Source: Planctomycetota bacterium (GTDB lineage Bacteria > Planctomycetota > Brocadiia > SM23-32 > JAKLEA01). Taken from it: a DNA stretch of 64,000 bases. Shown piece by piece: positions 1 to 10,771 of this stretch. The first letter of the stretch is position 1. Every line of letters starts with the position of its first letter. Position numbers and translations under genes: made by a program. The DNA lies in the NCBI GenBank assembly GCA_022711755.1, contig JAKLEA010000025.1:1-64000 (forward strand), read 5' to 3'. Under the pieces are notes generated by a model. That model saw only the letters and a program-made list of their open reading frames with translations, did not search any database and was not told the origin of the DNA.

Positions 1-202
1 GCGGGGCCGTCCACTCCCCCTTGTAGACTTCCAGGAGCCGCCAGTTGTCGTCGGCGACGTGGATTTCGGGGGCGCCGCATGTTTCCTGATCGTACATGAT
101 CTTGGCCACTCTCCTGCCCAAGGCGTCATAGAGATATTTTACAAGGGGCGGGAAAGAGGGAACAGTCAAAAAACGACGTGATAGTCTCCATTTTCCCGCA
201 GG
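1..202 (-). pseudogene. RHS/YD-repeat protein remnant, runs off left edge
   Basis: On the minus strand the frame reads a typical YD-repeat core (LYDALGRRVAK) followed by a stretch of the kind seen after RHS repeats (EIHVADDNWRLLEVY). RHS repeats form large secreted or surface shells that often carry toxins or adhesins. The frame continues past position 1. Upstream it is closed by a TGA at 203-205, and the open part has no ATG with a ribosome site, so the N-terminal part of the gene is missing or frameshifted. I read it as the broken end of an RHS gene. A programmed or assembly frameshift is the alternative. The next 220 bp contain an 82-bp tandem repeat, which fits a rearranged locus. Confidence 0.55.
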
Positions 203-260
203 TCAACGCGGGAGAGGGGGGGAACAGGGAAGGGCGAACATTCCCGCCGCCGGCATGCCG

Positions 261-424
261 TCAATACAACCGGGCCGCCCGGCAAAGAAAGGGAGGAAAG
301 TGGAAATGAGAGATGCAGAAATATGGTCGCTGTCCCCGATTTTCAATACAACCGGGCCGCCCGGCAAAGAAAGGGAGGAAAGTGGAAATGAGAGATGCAG
401 AAATATGGTCGCTGTCCCCGATTT
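261..424. repeat. 82-bp tandem direct repeat, two copies, each with a GC palindrome
   Basis: Two near-identical 82-bp units lie head to tail (261-342 and 343-424). Each holds the 13-nt palindrome CCGGGCCGCCCGG (270-282 and 352-364) and ends in a CTGTCCCCGATTTTC motif. The pair lies between the stop of the minus-strand HEAT-like gene (479) and the RHS remnant. The hairpins could stop transcripts coming from that gene. Short palindromic units with such ends resemble REP-like dispersed elements; that family link is an inference. Short frames read through the repeats are not credible genes. Confidence 0.8.
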
Positions 425-478
425 TCTTTCTTATCCTTCGGCGGCGGCTTCAAAGGCGGTGGATTATGCGCGAGGAAA

Positions 479-1531
479 CTATGGAACCTGTGTTTCGCCA
501 GCCGGTTTCTTCTCCTGTTGAAGATCGCTCTTCGCCTTGCGTTCAAGAGTTACGATAGCATCCCTTGCAGCATCTCTCACAGGATAAAAAGGTTCAGGCG
601 ACCTGACACATCCCGTATACGGCGATGTCATGGCATCCTGGAGCAGTGTTTTCAGGTACGGGATGCCGTCCTTGCCCGCGCTCATGGCGTAGGCGCGAAC
701 TGCAACTATGCGAGTTGACGGGTCTGCATCCTTGTCAATAATTTGCCTCACATCCTCAGCCACATCCTTGTCGCCCATCACTCCAAGGGCTATGAGGAAC
801 CATTTGATCGCCTCTTCGTTGTTGGATTTCCGACTCTGGTCAAGTTCAGTTCGGAGAGTAGGGACGGCATCATTGCCAATTCGTGAAAACGCTAGAAAGA
901 AATTGTTAAGCGTACGAACGCGGACAGAAAGATACGATCCCATTGAAATGTTGTTGTCCTGACACTCAGCAATCTCCCTTCGAAACCGCTTGACGACCGG
1001 TTCAATCCTTTCCCTGACATCGTTCCGCTTGGCCCTGCTCAGGATTTCAACTGGCGCCATCCACAAAGGATATTCGGTTGTCTCAATCCTTTCGGTCAGG
1101 AAAAGCAGGTGATCAGCGTTCAGTTTGAAATCGGGATCTTTCTGTGAAAGTCTCAGAAGGATGGATTCCGCAGCCCGGTCGTCGCGATATTCCATTGCCA
1201 GTTCGAGAGCAGGCTCAAACGCTTGAGTATCCTTCATGTCGCCTACTATTTGCGCAAGCCTATTGCGCGACATCCAACCGGCCTCTTGCATTGCCGCAGC
1301 AATATCTGGAATGGCATCCTTCCCGAGAGCCGAGAGTTGATCCCCGTAGCGTTTCTCAGCGGCTTCGTCTTCGTGTTTGACAGCCTGTCGAAAAAGCCGC
1401 ACTATCTCTTTTGCATCGTGGTTTTCTCCGCCAATGGCGCAGGAAAAGCCCGAAGCGAAAGCGATTGCGGAAACCAAGACAGTAGTGATAATTCGCTTGT
1501 CTGTACTCTTCCTGGCGTGAATTCTCATCAT
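479..1531 (-). CDS. Secreted HEAT-repeat-like protein
   Basis: 350 residues. The start is the first ATG of an ATGATG pair at 1531, preceded by AAGGAGGG at good spacing; the open frame extends further upstream but would overlap the preceding gene. Residues about 12-35 form an export signal (basic, then hydrophobic). The rest consists of helical pairs with HEAT-like spacing, for example around GKDAIPDIAAAM, GNDAVPTLRTEL and GKDGIPYLKTLL. No catalytic motif is seen. HEAT repeats usually form protein-binding scaffolds. It starts 10 bp after the stop of the HExxH lipoprotein gene and is probably co-transcribed with it, so it would share any switching of that locus. The precise role is unknown. Confidence 0.8.
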   Translation of the reverse strand: MMRIHARKSTDKRIITTVLVSAIAFASGFSCAIGGENHDAKEIVRLFRQAVKHEDEAAEKRYGDQLSALGKDAIPDIAAAMQEAGWMSRNRLAQIVGDMKDTQAFEPALELAMEYRDDRAAESILLRLSQKDPDFKLNADHLLFLTERIETTEYPLWMAPVEILSRAKRNDVRERIEPVVKRFRREIAECQDNNISMGSYLSVRVRTLNNFFLAFSRIGNDAVPTLRTELDQSRKSNNEEAIKWFLIALGVMGDKDVAEDVRQIIDKDADPSTRIVAVRAYAMSAGKDGIPYLKTLLQDAMTSPYTGCVRSPEPFYPVRDAARDAIVTLERKAKSDLQQEKKPAGETQVP

Positions 1532-1541
1532 GGCCCTCCTT

Positions 1542-4538
<2,997 letters not shown>

Positions 4539-4561
4539 ATACGACTATCTTACGAAGATTG

Positions 4562-4589
4562 ATGTTAGCAAGATATTCGGTTTAGTCAA
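4562..4589 (-). promoter_or_regulatory. Predicted sigma70-like promoter for the lipoprotein/HEAT operon
   Basis: TTGACT (4589-4584) and TAACAT (4567-4562) are separated by 16 bp on the minus strand, and would start transcription near 4555. This places ATG 4471 and its ribosome site inside the leader, while TTG 4538 would lie very close to the transcript start. Prediction from consensus matches only. Confidence 0.4.
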
Positions 4590-4736
4590 GACCGGCCTTC
4601 AGAATTTGGCAAAAAGCGAAATGGCATACACTCGCATTTGCGAGCGCCATCCCGATTGCAGGCCGGGCTAGCAACTGGTAGACTCGTTCGCATGGCCCCT
4701 GGAATACCCCCTTCGCAGTTTTGAAAGGGAGATGCC

Positions 4737-7700
4737 ATGCGCGGATTCCTTATGACGATCCTTGTTTTCCTTGCGTTGTCCGCCCGGACGGCGCTGTGCC
4801 AGAACCCCGTCACCAACGGCGGATTCGAGGCTTCCTCCCTGGACGGAACACCCTCGGACTGGCAATACGTCGGGCGCGCAGTCGAGCCGACGACGGACGC
4901 GCACTCCGGGCAGCGGGCGTTGAAATTCACAAGGGCGAAGGGCGAGCAACTGGAGACGGGGTTGAACCGGGACTGGCAGCCGGACTCCGGCAAACAGGGC
5001 AAGATGCTCGCCGAGAGAAAGGGCGGCCTGCGCTTCTTCTATAAGGCGATCAGGAGCGACAACTGCCGCATGCAGATCATGGTCATCCCGATGAACTCGA
5101 AGCCCTTCGAGGACACGGGGCAGGACAGGACGACCTTTACGGTTCCGGACGCGCACGTAGGCGACGGCAAGTGGCATGAGGGGGTTATTAGCTACGATTA
5201 CTCCGCCGCGCCTCTTGTGAAATGGCTCCACGTATCGGTCAGGCTTGTCGGCGGGGCGGGGGAGATGCTCCTTGACGATGTTTCATACGTGGAACGGACG
5301 GGTCCGATACTGGATATCGCGCGGCTGTCATACTGGCCGGACCCGAAGCGCGGGGCCGAGGCTGGCGTCGTCACCGCGCTGGTTAGAAACGCCGGGGACG
5401 AGCCTCTGGACGGGGCGCGGATGAACCTTGAACTTCCGAATGAGCTGCGGCGGGACGGCGCGGAAAAGATGGAAACCGGCCCCCTCAAGCCGAAGGGCGA
5501 ATCGGCGCACTCATGGAACGTGAAGGGATTCTGCAATACGGGATCATCCATGAGCCTGACGGTCGGAACGGGAGGCCTGAGCGCTGAGCGCTCCTTCAGG
5601 TTCAAGCCGGACCTTGAGACGGAAGGTTTCTGGTCGGATCGTTTCATCGTCCGCGAGGGCGCGGCGGCGACGCTGACCCTCTGGCTGAGGAATCACGGGA
5701 TGGGGACGCAGCGCCCCGTCACGTCCAGGATCATCCTGCCCGGCGGCATCAGCCTGGCCGAAGCCGGTGAGACACGGGATTTCCCGCCGATCAGGTCCGG
5801 CGAAAAAGAAAAGGTTTCATGGGACGTTGTCCTGCCGAATACGGCGGGGCTTTATGAGGTCCAGGCGGTTGTTGAAGTTCCGGGCGTCGGCGAGTTAAAG
5901 GCTCCATGCTCGATCTACGTGTCCGACGGCATGTACGCAGCGCCGCGCGCTCTGACCGACGTGGTGCGAATGAAATCCAACGACCACCAGGCGCATTTCG
6001 AGATCGTTCCGGGCGGGGCCGGGGAGCCTGTCGCGGTGATTCCGTGGACAGCCAGGATCATGCTCCGGAAGGCCGACGGCGGCATCGAGACGGTGATAAC
6101 CGCCGCGCCGGGCAAGGTTGACGCGCGGGGTGAGGAGGCGAACGTAGCAACGGGCGGCAAGGACGCGGACGGGGGGGTCTGGGAGACGAAGACGCGGTTC
6201 GCGCGCCTTTCGGAAACTCTGACGGAAGTCACGACGATGATATCCTGCAACGAGGACCGCGAGGTTACGCACATCGAGGGGCCTACGCTGCTGGCCGGCG
6301 AGGGCGGAACCGGCGACGCGAAGATCGAGGGCCTGTTCTGCGGCCTGGAGTGGATGGAGGGGGACGAGACGTCATCGGGGCGGCTGGACATAGCGCCGGA
6401 CCACGCGCACCGAAACCGCTGGATGCAGCATCCGAACATGGTGACGATTCCCGTCATGTCCGTCGCCATTGATAAGACCACCGTGGTCGGCTTGATGTGG
6501 GACCCGCGGCAGGAGTGGATGGAGGGCAGGCGCGGCCCGCAGCCGATATATGCCGGGCCGGATCGCTTCGAGGGGCGGCGCAGCCACGCGATGGGTCTTG
6601 CCGCGCCGAGCGCTGGAGACGGGCGCGAGCCGAACGAGATATGCGCGGCGAAACCGTTCCGCCTCCCGGCGGGGGAGACCGTCACTCTGAAGGCGATAAT
6701 CTACGCCGACGCCGGGGCGAAGGACGCGCTCTCTGCGATGGACGCATGGCTGGCGAGGACGAAGCCCGACGACATCATCCCCCCCCCCAAGGGCGATTAC
6801 GCGGAGCAGACGGAATTCATGATGCGCGCCTATTTCGAGAGCCTGTGGGTGTCGCCGGAGGAGGGATGGCTTCCGTTCCTGGGCGGGCCGGGGGTCTGGC
6901 GCAAAGCGTCGCACAACCCGATGTTCTGTTACGACTTGCTGCTGGCGGCGCGGATGACGAAGGACCCGAAGAAGGCGGAGGCGTACCGCGAACGCGCAAA
7001 GGACCAGTTACGCGACGGGCTGAGGCTTCCGTCCGCCGAGGACTTCGGATTCATGACCGGCGCTCCGGTCATGCAGCTTTCTCAATTAACCTCGCTGGCC
7101 GGCGGCGCGCGCGGCTCGCAGCTTGACGACGGTTCCTGGCGCTTCGACGCGGACCTGCAGGATCCGGGCATCTTCAAGGGGATGGACTACCACGAACTAG
7201 GCGCGGATGACGCGGCGGAGCTTGGAACCTGCGCGCTTCGCGCCCGCGACCTGCTCAGGAACGCGCGGATAACCGGAGACTACAAATCCTACGTCGCGGG
7301 AAGAAAATCCCTGAACTTCATGCTAAGATTCAAAGTCCCCCGCGCAGCGCAGGTCTGGGAAGTGCCCGTCCACTCGCCGGACATACTGGCTGCGGCTCAC
7401 GCAGTCCAGGCCTTCCTTGAAGCCTACCGGTATGACGGCAGGGAGGAATGGCTGGACGAAGCGAAGCGCTGGGCGCGGGCCGGACTGCCATTCGTTTATG
7501 TCTGGAACGATGACAGGTACCCGTGGATGCGATACGGCTCCATCCCGGTCTTCGGCGCGTCGTGGTGGCAGTGCAGTTGGTTCGGCAACATCGTGCAGTG
7601 GAACGGTCTGGACTATGCGCTGGCCCTGCGGGAACTGCACGATTACGACCCGGAACCGAAGGGCATGGCCGTCAACTGGGAGCGGTTTGCCGAGGGTCTG

Positions 7701-8672
7701 ACCGTCAGCGCCATGCACATGCAGTCCGACAAGCCGGAGATAGTCGCGCTCTGGTGCGATTCTTACAGCGCGCTCACCGGGGATCGGAACTGGGACTTCG
7801 CGCCGACGCGGGTTCTGCGCAACATGTGCGCCCTGATGGGGCAACCGCAGACGCCGATGACTGCGATCGTGAGCCGCGGTCAGTCCATGACAACGAGGGG
7901 GGCGTCAAGGTGCGGTGCGCCGATCAAGGGCGACAAGCCCCCCGCGCGCATTCATGCGTCCGCCTGCGCGAAGATCGAATCGCTTTCGTGGCAGAAGGAT
8001 CGCGCGACGCTTCGCGCCGAGTTCTGGAAGGGAATTCCCGGCTATGCGATCTTTTCGTGCGTGAGCAGGCCCGGGAGCGTCACGCTGAACGGCAGAAGGC
8101 TTGCGGAGTTGGACGACCTGCTTGCTCCGGAAAAAGAGGGATTCCGTTACGATTCAGGGAACGCATACCTGGCCGTATGCGTCACAACCGACGGCAAGGT
8201 CGAGATCGTCTGCGACGGGATCGAACACGCCGAACATATCGGGCTTCCTGACCAGGCGGAAAGGATTGACTTCACTTTCGCGGCGGGAACCCAGGGATGG
8301 CAACCGGCAAATGATCTGGACGGTTTCAGGATTGCCGGCGACGCGCTTGAGATTCGCTCGACCGGCGGGGACCCATACATAACGCGAACGGCTTGCAACG
8401 CGCCCGCTGCGGACGCGCCGGTTGTGCTGGTGAGGATGAGCGTGTCGAAGGGCAACGCGGCGCAGTTCTTCTGGACAACCGATTCCCAGGGCGATTTCTC
8501 GGAGGACAAGAGCGTTACGTTCCCCGTGATCGCGGACGGGAATTACCACGACTACGTCCTGAACGTGTCCGCCAATCCTCGCTGGACGGGGCGGATCACG
8601 GCGATCAGACTTGATCCGTGCAATGATGCCGGGGCGGTGATCAGGATCAGGCACATCAAGGCCGGAAAGTGA
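4737..8672 (+). CDS. Very large secreted carbohydrate-active-like protein, family unassigned
   Basis: 1311 residues starting at ATG 4737 behind GGGAG. Residues 1-22 are a signal peptide. Residues about 23-180 resemble a CBM4/9-type beta-sandwich (NPVTNGGFEASSLDGTPSDW). About 195-400 contains CARDB-like segments (GVVTALVRNAGDEPLDGARM). About 400-660 is another beta-rich part. About 680-1100 is helix-rich with many aromatic residues (SWWQCSWFGNIVQWNG), as in alpha/alpha-toroid glycosidases and lyases. The last 150 residues form a second CBM-like sandwich. I see no diagnostic catalytic signature, so the substrate is unknown. A C10 homopolymer lies inside the frame at 6779-6788. The histidine-kinase-like gene follows 29 bp after the stop. 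Confidence 0.8.
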   Translation: MRGFLMTILVFLALSARTALCQNPVTNGGFEASSLDGTPSDWQYVGRAVEPTTDAHSGQRALKFTRAKGEQLETGLNRDWQPDSGKQGKMLAERKGGLRFFYKAIRSDNCRMQIMVIPMNSKPFEDTGQDRTTFTVPDAHVGDGKWHEGVISYDYSAAPLVKWLHVSVRLVGGAGEMLLDDVSYVERTGPILDIARLSYWPDPKRGAEAGVVTALVRNAGDEPLDGARMNLELPNELRRDGAEKMETGPLKPKGESAHSWNVKGFCNTGSSMSLTVGTGGLSAERSFRFKPDLETEGFWSDRFIVREGAAATLTLWLRNHGMGTQRPVTSRIILPGGISLAEAGETRDFPPIRSGEKEKVSWDVVLPNTAGLYEVQAVVEVPGVGELKAPCSIYVSDGMYAAPRALTDVVRMKSNDHQAHFEIVPGGAGEPVAVIPWTARIMLRKADGGIETVITAAPGKVDARGEEANVATGGKDADGGVWETKTRFARLSETLTEVTTMISCNEDREVTHIEGPTLLAGEGGTGDAKIEGLFCGLEWMEGDETSSGRLDIAPDHAHRNRWMQHPNMVTIPVMSVAIDKTTVVGLMWDPRQEWMEGRRGPQPIYAGPDRFEGRRSHAMGLAAPSAGDGREPNEICAAKPFRLPAGETVTLKAIIYADAGAKDALSAMDAWLARTKPDDIIPPPKGDYAEQTEFMMRAYFESLWVSPEEGWLPFLGGPGVWRKASHNPMFCYDLLLAARMTKDPKKAEAYRERAKDQLRDGLRLPSAEDFGFMTGAPVMQLSQLTSLAGGARGSQLDDGSWRFDADLQDPGIFKGMDYHELGADDAAELGTCALRARDLLRNARITGDYKSYVAGRKSLNFMLRFKVPRAAQVWEVPVHSPDILAAAHAVQAFLEAYRYDGREEWLDEAKRWARAGLPFVYVWNDDRYPWMRYGSIPVFGASWWQCSWFGNIVQWNGLDYALALRELHDYDPEPKGMAVNWERFAEGLTVSAMHMQSDKPEIVALWCDSYSALTGDRNWDFAPTRVLRNMCALMGQPQTPMTAIVSRGQSMTTRGASRCGAPIKGDKPPARIHASACAKIESLSWQKDRATLRAEFWKGIPGYAIFSCVSRPGSVTLNGRRLAELDDLLAPEKEGFRYDSGNAYLAVCVTTDGKVEIVCDGIEHAEHIGLPDQAERIDFTFAAGTQGWQPANDLDGFRIAGDALEIRSTGGDPYITRTACNAPAADAPVVLVRMSVSKGNAAQFFWTTDSQGDFSEDKSVTFPVIADGNYHDYVLNVSANPRWTGRITAIRLDPCNDAGAVIRIRHIKAGK

Positions 8673-8701
8673 CGCTAGCCCCAGTACGCGGGGAGGACCG
8701 G

Positions 8702-9427
8702 ATGAGCGACAACGATTCCATTATGGAGGCGATCCGGGAAAGATTGACACTGGGGCGGCTGGCTATGCTGGGCAAGCTGTCCGCGCTTGTCGCGCACGAG
8801 TTCAACAACATCCTGACACCGCTGGCGGGTTATTCCGAGCTTGCGCTTTACGGCAAGACGGAGGAGAAGGACGAGGCGCTGCGAATGACAATGACCTCGA
8901 CCGAGCGGGCGGGAAAGCTCGTTCAAGCCCTCATGGCGGCCGGCGGACGCGACACATCCGGGCCGCAACCGAACGACCCGGTTGAACTGGTCAACAATGC
9001 GACGTTCCTGCTGAGCAAGCTGACCGGAAAGAAGAACGTTGAGGTTATGGTCGAGTGGAAGGAATTGTGGCCGGCGACATTCGATTTCTCGCTCATGTCC
9101 CTGGCGCTTCTGAACATCCTCTGGACCATCCTGTCCTACCTTCCGGATGGCGGCAGGATAAGGATTGACGGGGAGTCTTCCGAGAAAAAGGGGATGAAGC
9201 TGACGATATCCGACAACGCCGCCGCGCTGGACGAGGAAACAAGATGGTCGTTGATTCAGGCTTGGGTGGTTCCGGGGAGGCCCGTTCCAGGAAAGCCGGG
9301 GCAGTTCGAGGACGCGATAGGGCTGCGATTCGCCGGAGCCGCTGCAATGGTCCACGGCGGAAGCTTTGATCTGGTCTCCGACCGCGCTGGAAATCGCTAC
9401 GTTCTTTCGCTTCAGGGGGAGGGATAA
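8702..9427 (+). CDS. Orphan histidine-kinase-like protein with degenerate ATP-binding domain
   Basis: 241 residues from ATG 8702 with GGGGAGGA upstream; a GTG at 8669 overlapping the previous stop is less likely. The H-box is clear (ALVAHEFNNILTPLAGYSEL, His about residue 32), as in HisKA kinases. The HATPase part is eroded. The N-box region reads LLNILWTILSYLP. The G1 box reads SDNAAALDEE instead of DxGxG. Only the late G2-like segment (GLRFAGAAAMVHGG) and the terminal strand are recognisable. There is no transmembrane, sensor or receiver domain and no response regulator nearby. It may be a phosphotransfer protein or a pseudokinase. It probably shares a transcript with the large secreted protein upstream. 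Confidence 0.75.
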   Translation: MSDNDSIMEAIRERLTLGRLAMLGKLSALVAHEFNNILTPLAGYSELALYGKTEEKDEALRMTMTSTERAGKLVQALMAAGGRDTSGPQPNDPVELVNNATFLLSKLTGKKNVEVMVEWKELWPATFDFSLMSLALLNILWTILSYLPDGGRIRIDGESSEKKGMKLTISDNAAALDEETRWSLIQAWVVPGRPVPGKPGQFEDAIGLRFAGAAAMVHGGSFDLVSDRAGNRYVLSLQGEG

Positions 9428-9470
9428 GCAAAAGTAGGGTGGGCTCTCTGAACCCGCGCGGCTTATGCCC
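9421..9470. terminator. Stem-loop between convergent genes, containing a GTAGGGTGGG element
   Basis: GGGATAAGC (9421-9429) pairs with GCTTATGCCC (9461-9470) with one bulged base, enclosing a GTAGGGTGGG...CCCGCGCGG element (9434-9461). It lies where the kinase-like gene (ends 9427) and the DegT-type gene (ends 9463) meet tail to tail, so it could end both transcripts. There is no long T run, so intrinsic termination is not certain. Confidence 0.45.
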
Positions 9471-10734
9471 TCGACAACCTGCCGGCGTTGGCGACGACCT
9501 TCCCGAATGCCTCCCCGACCTGTTCGACCCATCGGGGGGAGGGATCAACCGGGGTCGTCAGCCAGAAGCAGGTGTCGTGTATTTTCTCGCTGACCGGCAG
9601 ATCGCCCCTCCGCAAAGGCTGACGGACGCCCGGGCCGAAGTCCGCCCACGGCCCGCCGCCGATGCGCCCGAAATCGAAATCTGTGAATATCGGTTCAAGG
9701 TGCATTACTCCATAGCCATACGGCGTTATGCGCGGGGTCGTGCTGACCCCTTCGGCGACAAGCGCCTTGAGCAGCGCGTCCACCGGCGCGCCGATTTCGT
9801 CCGGATCAAGCGTTCCGGTGTAGAGCAGCAGGCCGCCGCGAACGGCTTTCGGATAGGTCTTCTGAGGATACACGCCCCGGATGCCGCCGAGCAGTTCGTC
9901 AAGCCGGGCAAACCATTTCGCGCGTTTCGCGTTCTGGTCGTCGAGGCGCTTCAGTTGCGCCCGCGCCATCGCCATCGCAAGCGGATTGGCGCGATACTTG
10001 ACCCCCAGCCCTATGTTGTGCAGGTCGGCGAACTGTGCCGATTTCCTCAGCTTCTCAATCCGCCCGTACTGCCCCAGAACCAGCATCTTCTCGAAAAGCT
10101 CGTCGTCGTTCGTCGCGGCCACGCCGCATTCGAAACCCGTGACGGGTTTCGACGCCTGGAGGCTGAAACAGCCGATGTCGCCGACTGCGCCGACCTTCCT
10201 CCCGTCCCATGTCGCGCCGTGGGCGTGGGAGGCGTCCTCGATGAGTTTGATCTTCGTGCCGTCAACGATCTCGCGGAACGAATCCATGTCCGCTGGATTG
10301 CCGTAGACGTGCGTGACCACGATTGCGGCGGTGCGGTCGGTCACGCGGCGGCGGACGTCCGCCGGATCGGCGCAGAAGGTGCGCGGATCGGCCTCGCAGA
10401 AAACCGGCGTCGCGCCGCAATGCAGTATGGGTGAGATGCTGGCGTGCCAGGTGACGGACGGAACGATGACCTCCGCGCCCCTGCGCGCCCCGGCGGCGAA
10501 GATTGCGCAGTGGAGGGTGGCGGTTCCGTTGCACATGCTGACGGCGTGGCGCGCGCCGACGCATTCGGCGAACTCGGCCTCGAACTTGTCAAGCTCCTCA
10601 TACGCCCGCCCCGGATCGTCAAGGACTGCGTTCACGTGACTCCGCTCAAGTTCCGTCACGATCCGCCACGAGTCGTTCATCGGCTCGGTAACGGTCTTCG
10701 GTCCGCCATCAATCGCAAGAACTGGATGCGCCAT
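9463..10734 (-). CDS. DegT/DnrJ/EryC1/StrS-family PLP-dependent aminotransferase
   Basis: 423 residues, starting at ATG 10734 behind AAAGGAAA. The fold-type-I aminotransferase pattern is clear: NGTATLHCAIFAAG for cofactor phosphate binding, VVTHVYGNPADM, the IEDASHAHGA segment with the cofactor-contacting Asp, and FSLQASKPVTGFECG with the Schiff-base Lys. Family members transaminate keto sugars or act as related PLP enzymes in sugar modification. The N-terminal AIDGGPKTV and the lack of a nucleotide-sugar cluster leave the substrate open. It lies 37 bp after the GH13-like gene and is probably the last gene of the glycyl-radical operon. Confidence 0.88.
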   Translation of the reverse strand: MAHPVLAIDGGPKTVTEPMNDSWRIVTELERSHVNAVLDDPGRAYEELDKFEAEFAECVGARHAVSMCNGTATLHCAIFAAGARRGAEVIVPSVTWHASISPILHCGATPVFCEADPRTFCADPADVRRRVTDRTAAIVVTHVYGNPADMDSFREIVDGTKIKLIEDASHAHGATWDGRKVGAVGDIGCFSLQASKPVTGFECGVAATNDDELFEKMLVLGQYGRIEKLRKSAQFADLHNIGLGVKYRANPLAMAMARAQLKRLDDQNAKRAKWFARLDELLGGIRGVYPQKTYPKAVRGGLLLYTGTLDPDEIGAPVDALLKALVAEGVSTTPRITPYGYGVMHLEPIFTDFDFGRIGGGPWADFGPGVRQPLRRGDLPVSEKIHDTCFWLTTPVDPSPRWVEQVGEAFGKVVANAGRLSRA

Positions 10735-10771
10735 CTGCGTTTCCTTTCAATCGGCCGCGGCCGGGCGGCCG

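Noticed and set aside
9439..10434. 331-codon plus-strand frame
   Set aside because: Antisense to the DegT-type aminotransferase, which has clear PLP motifs.
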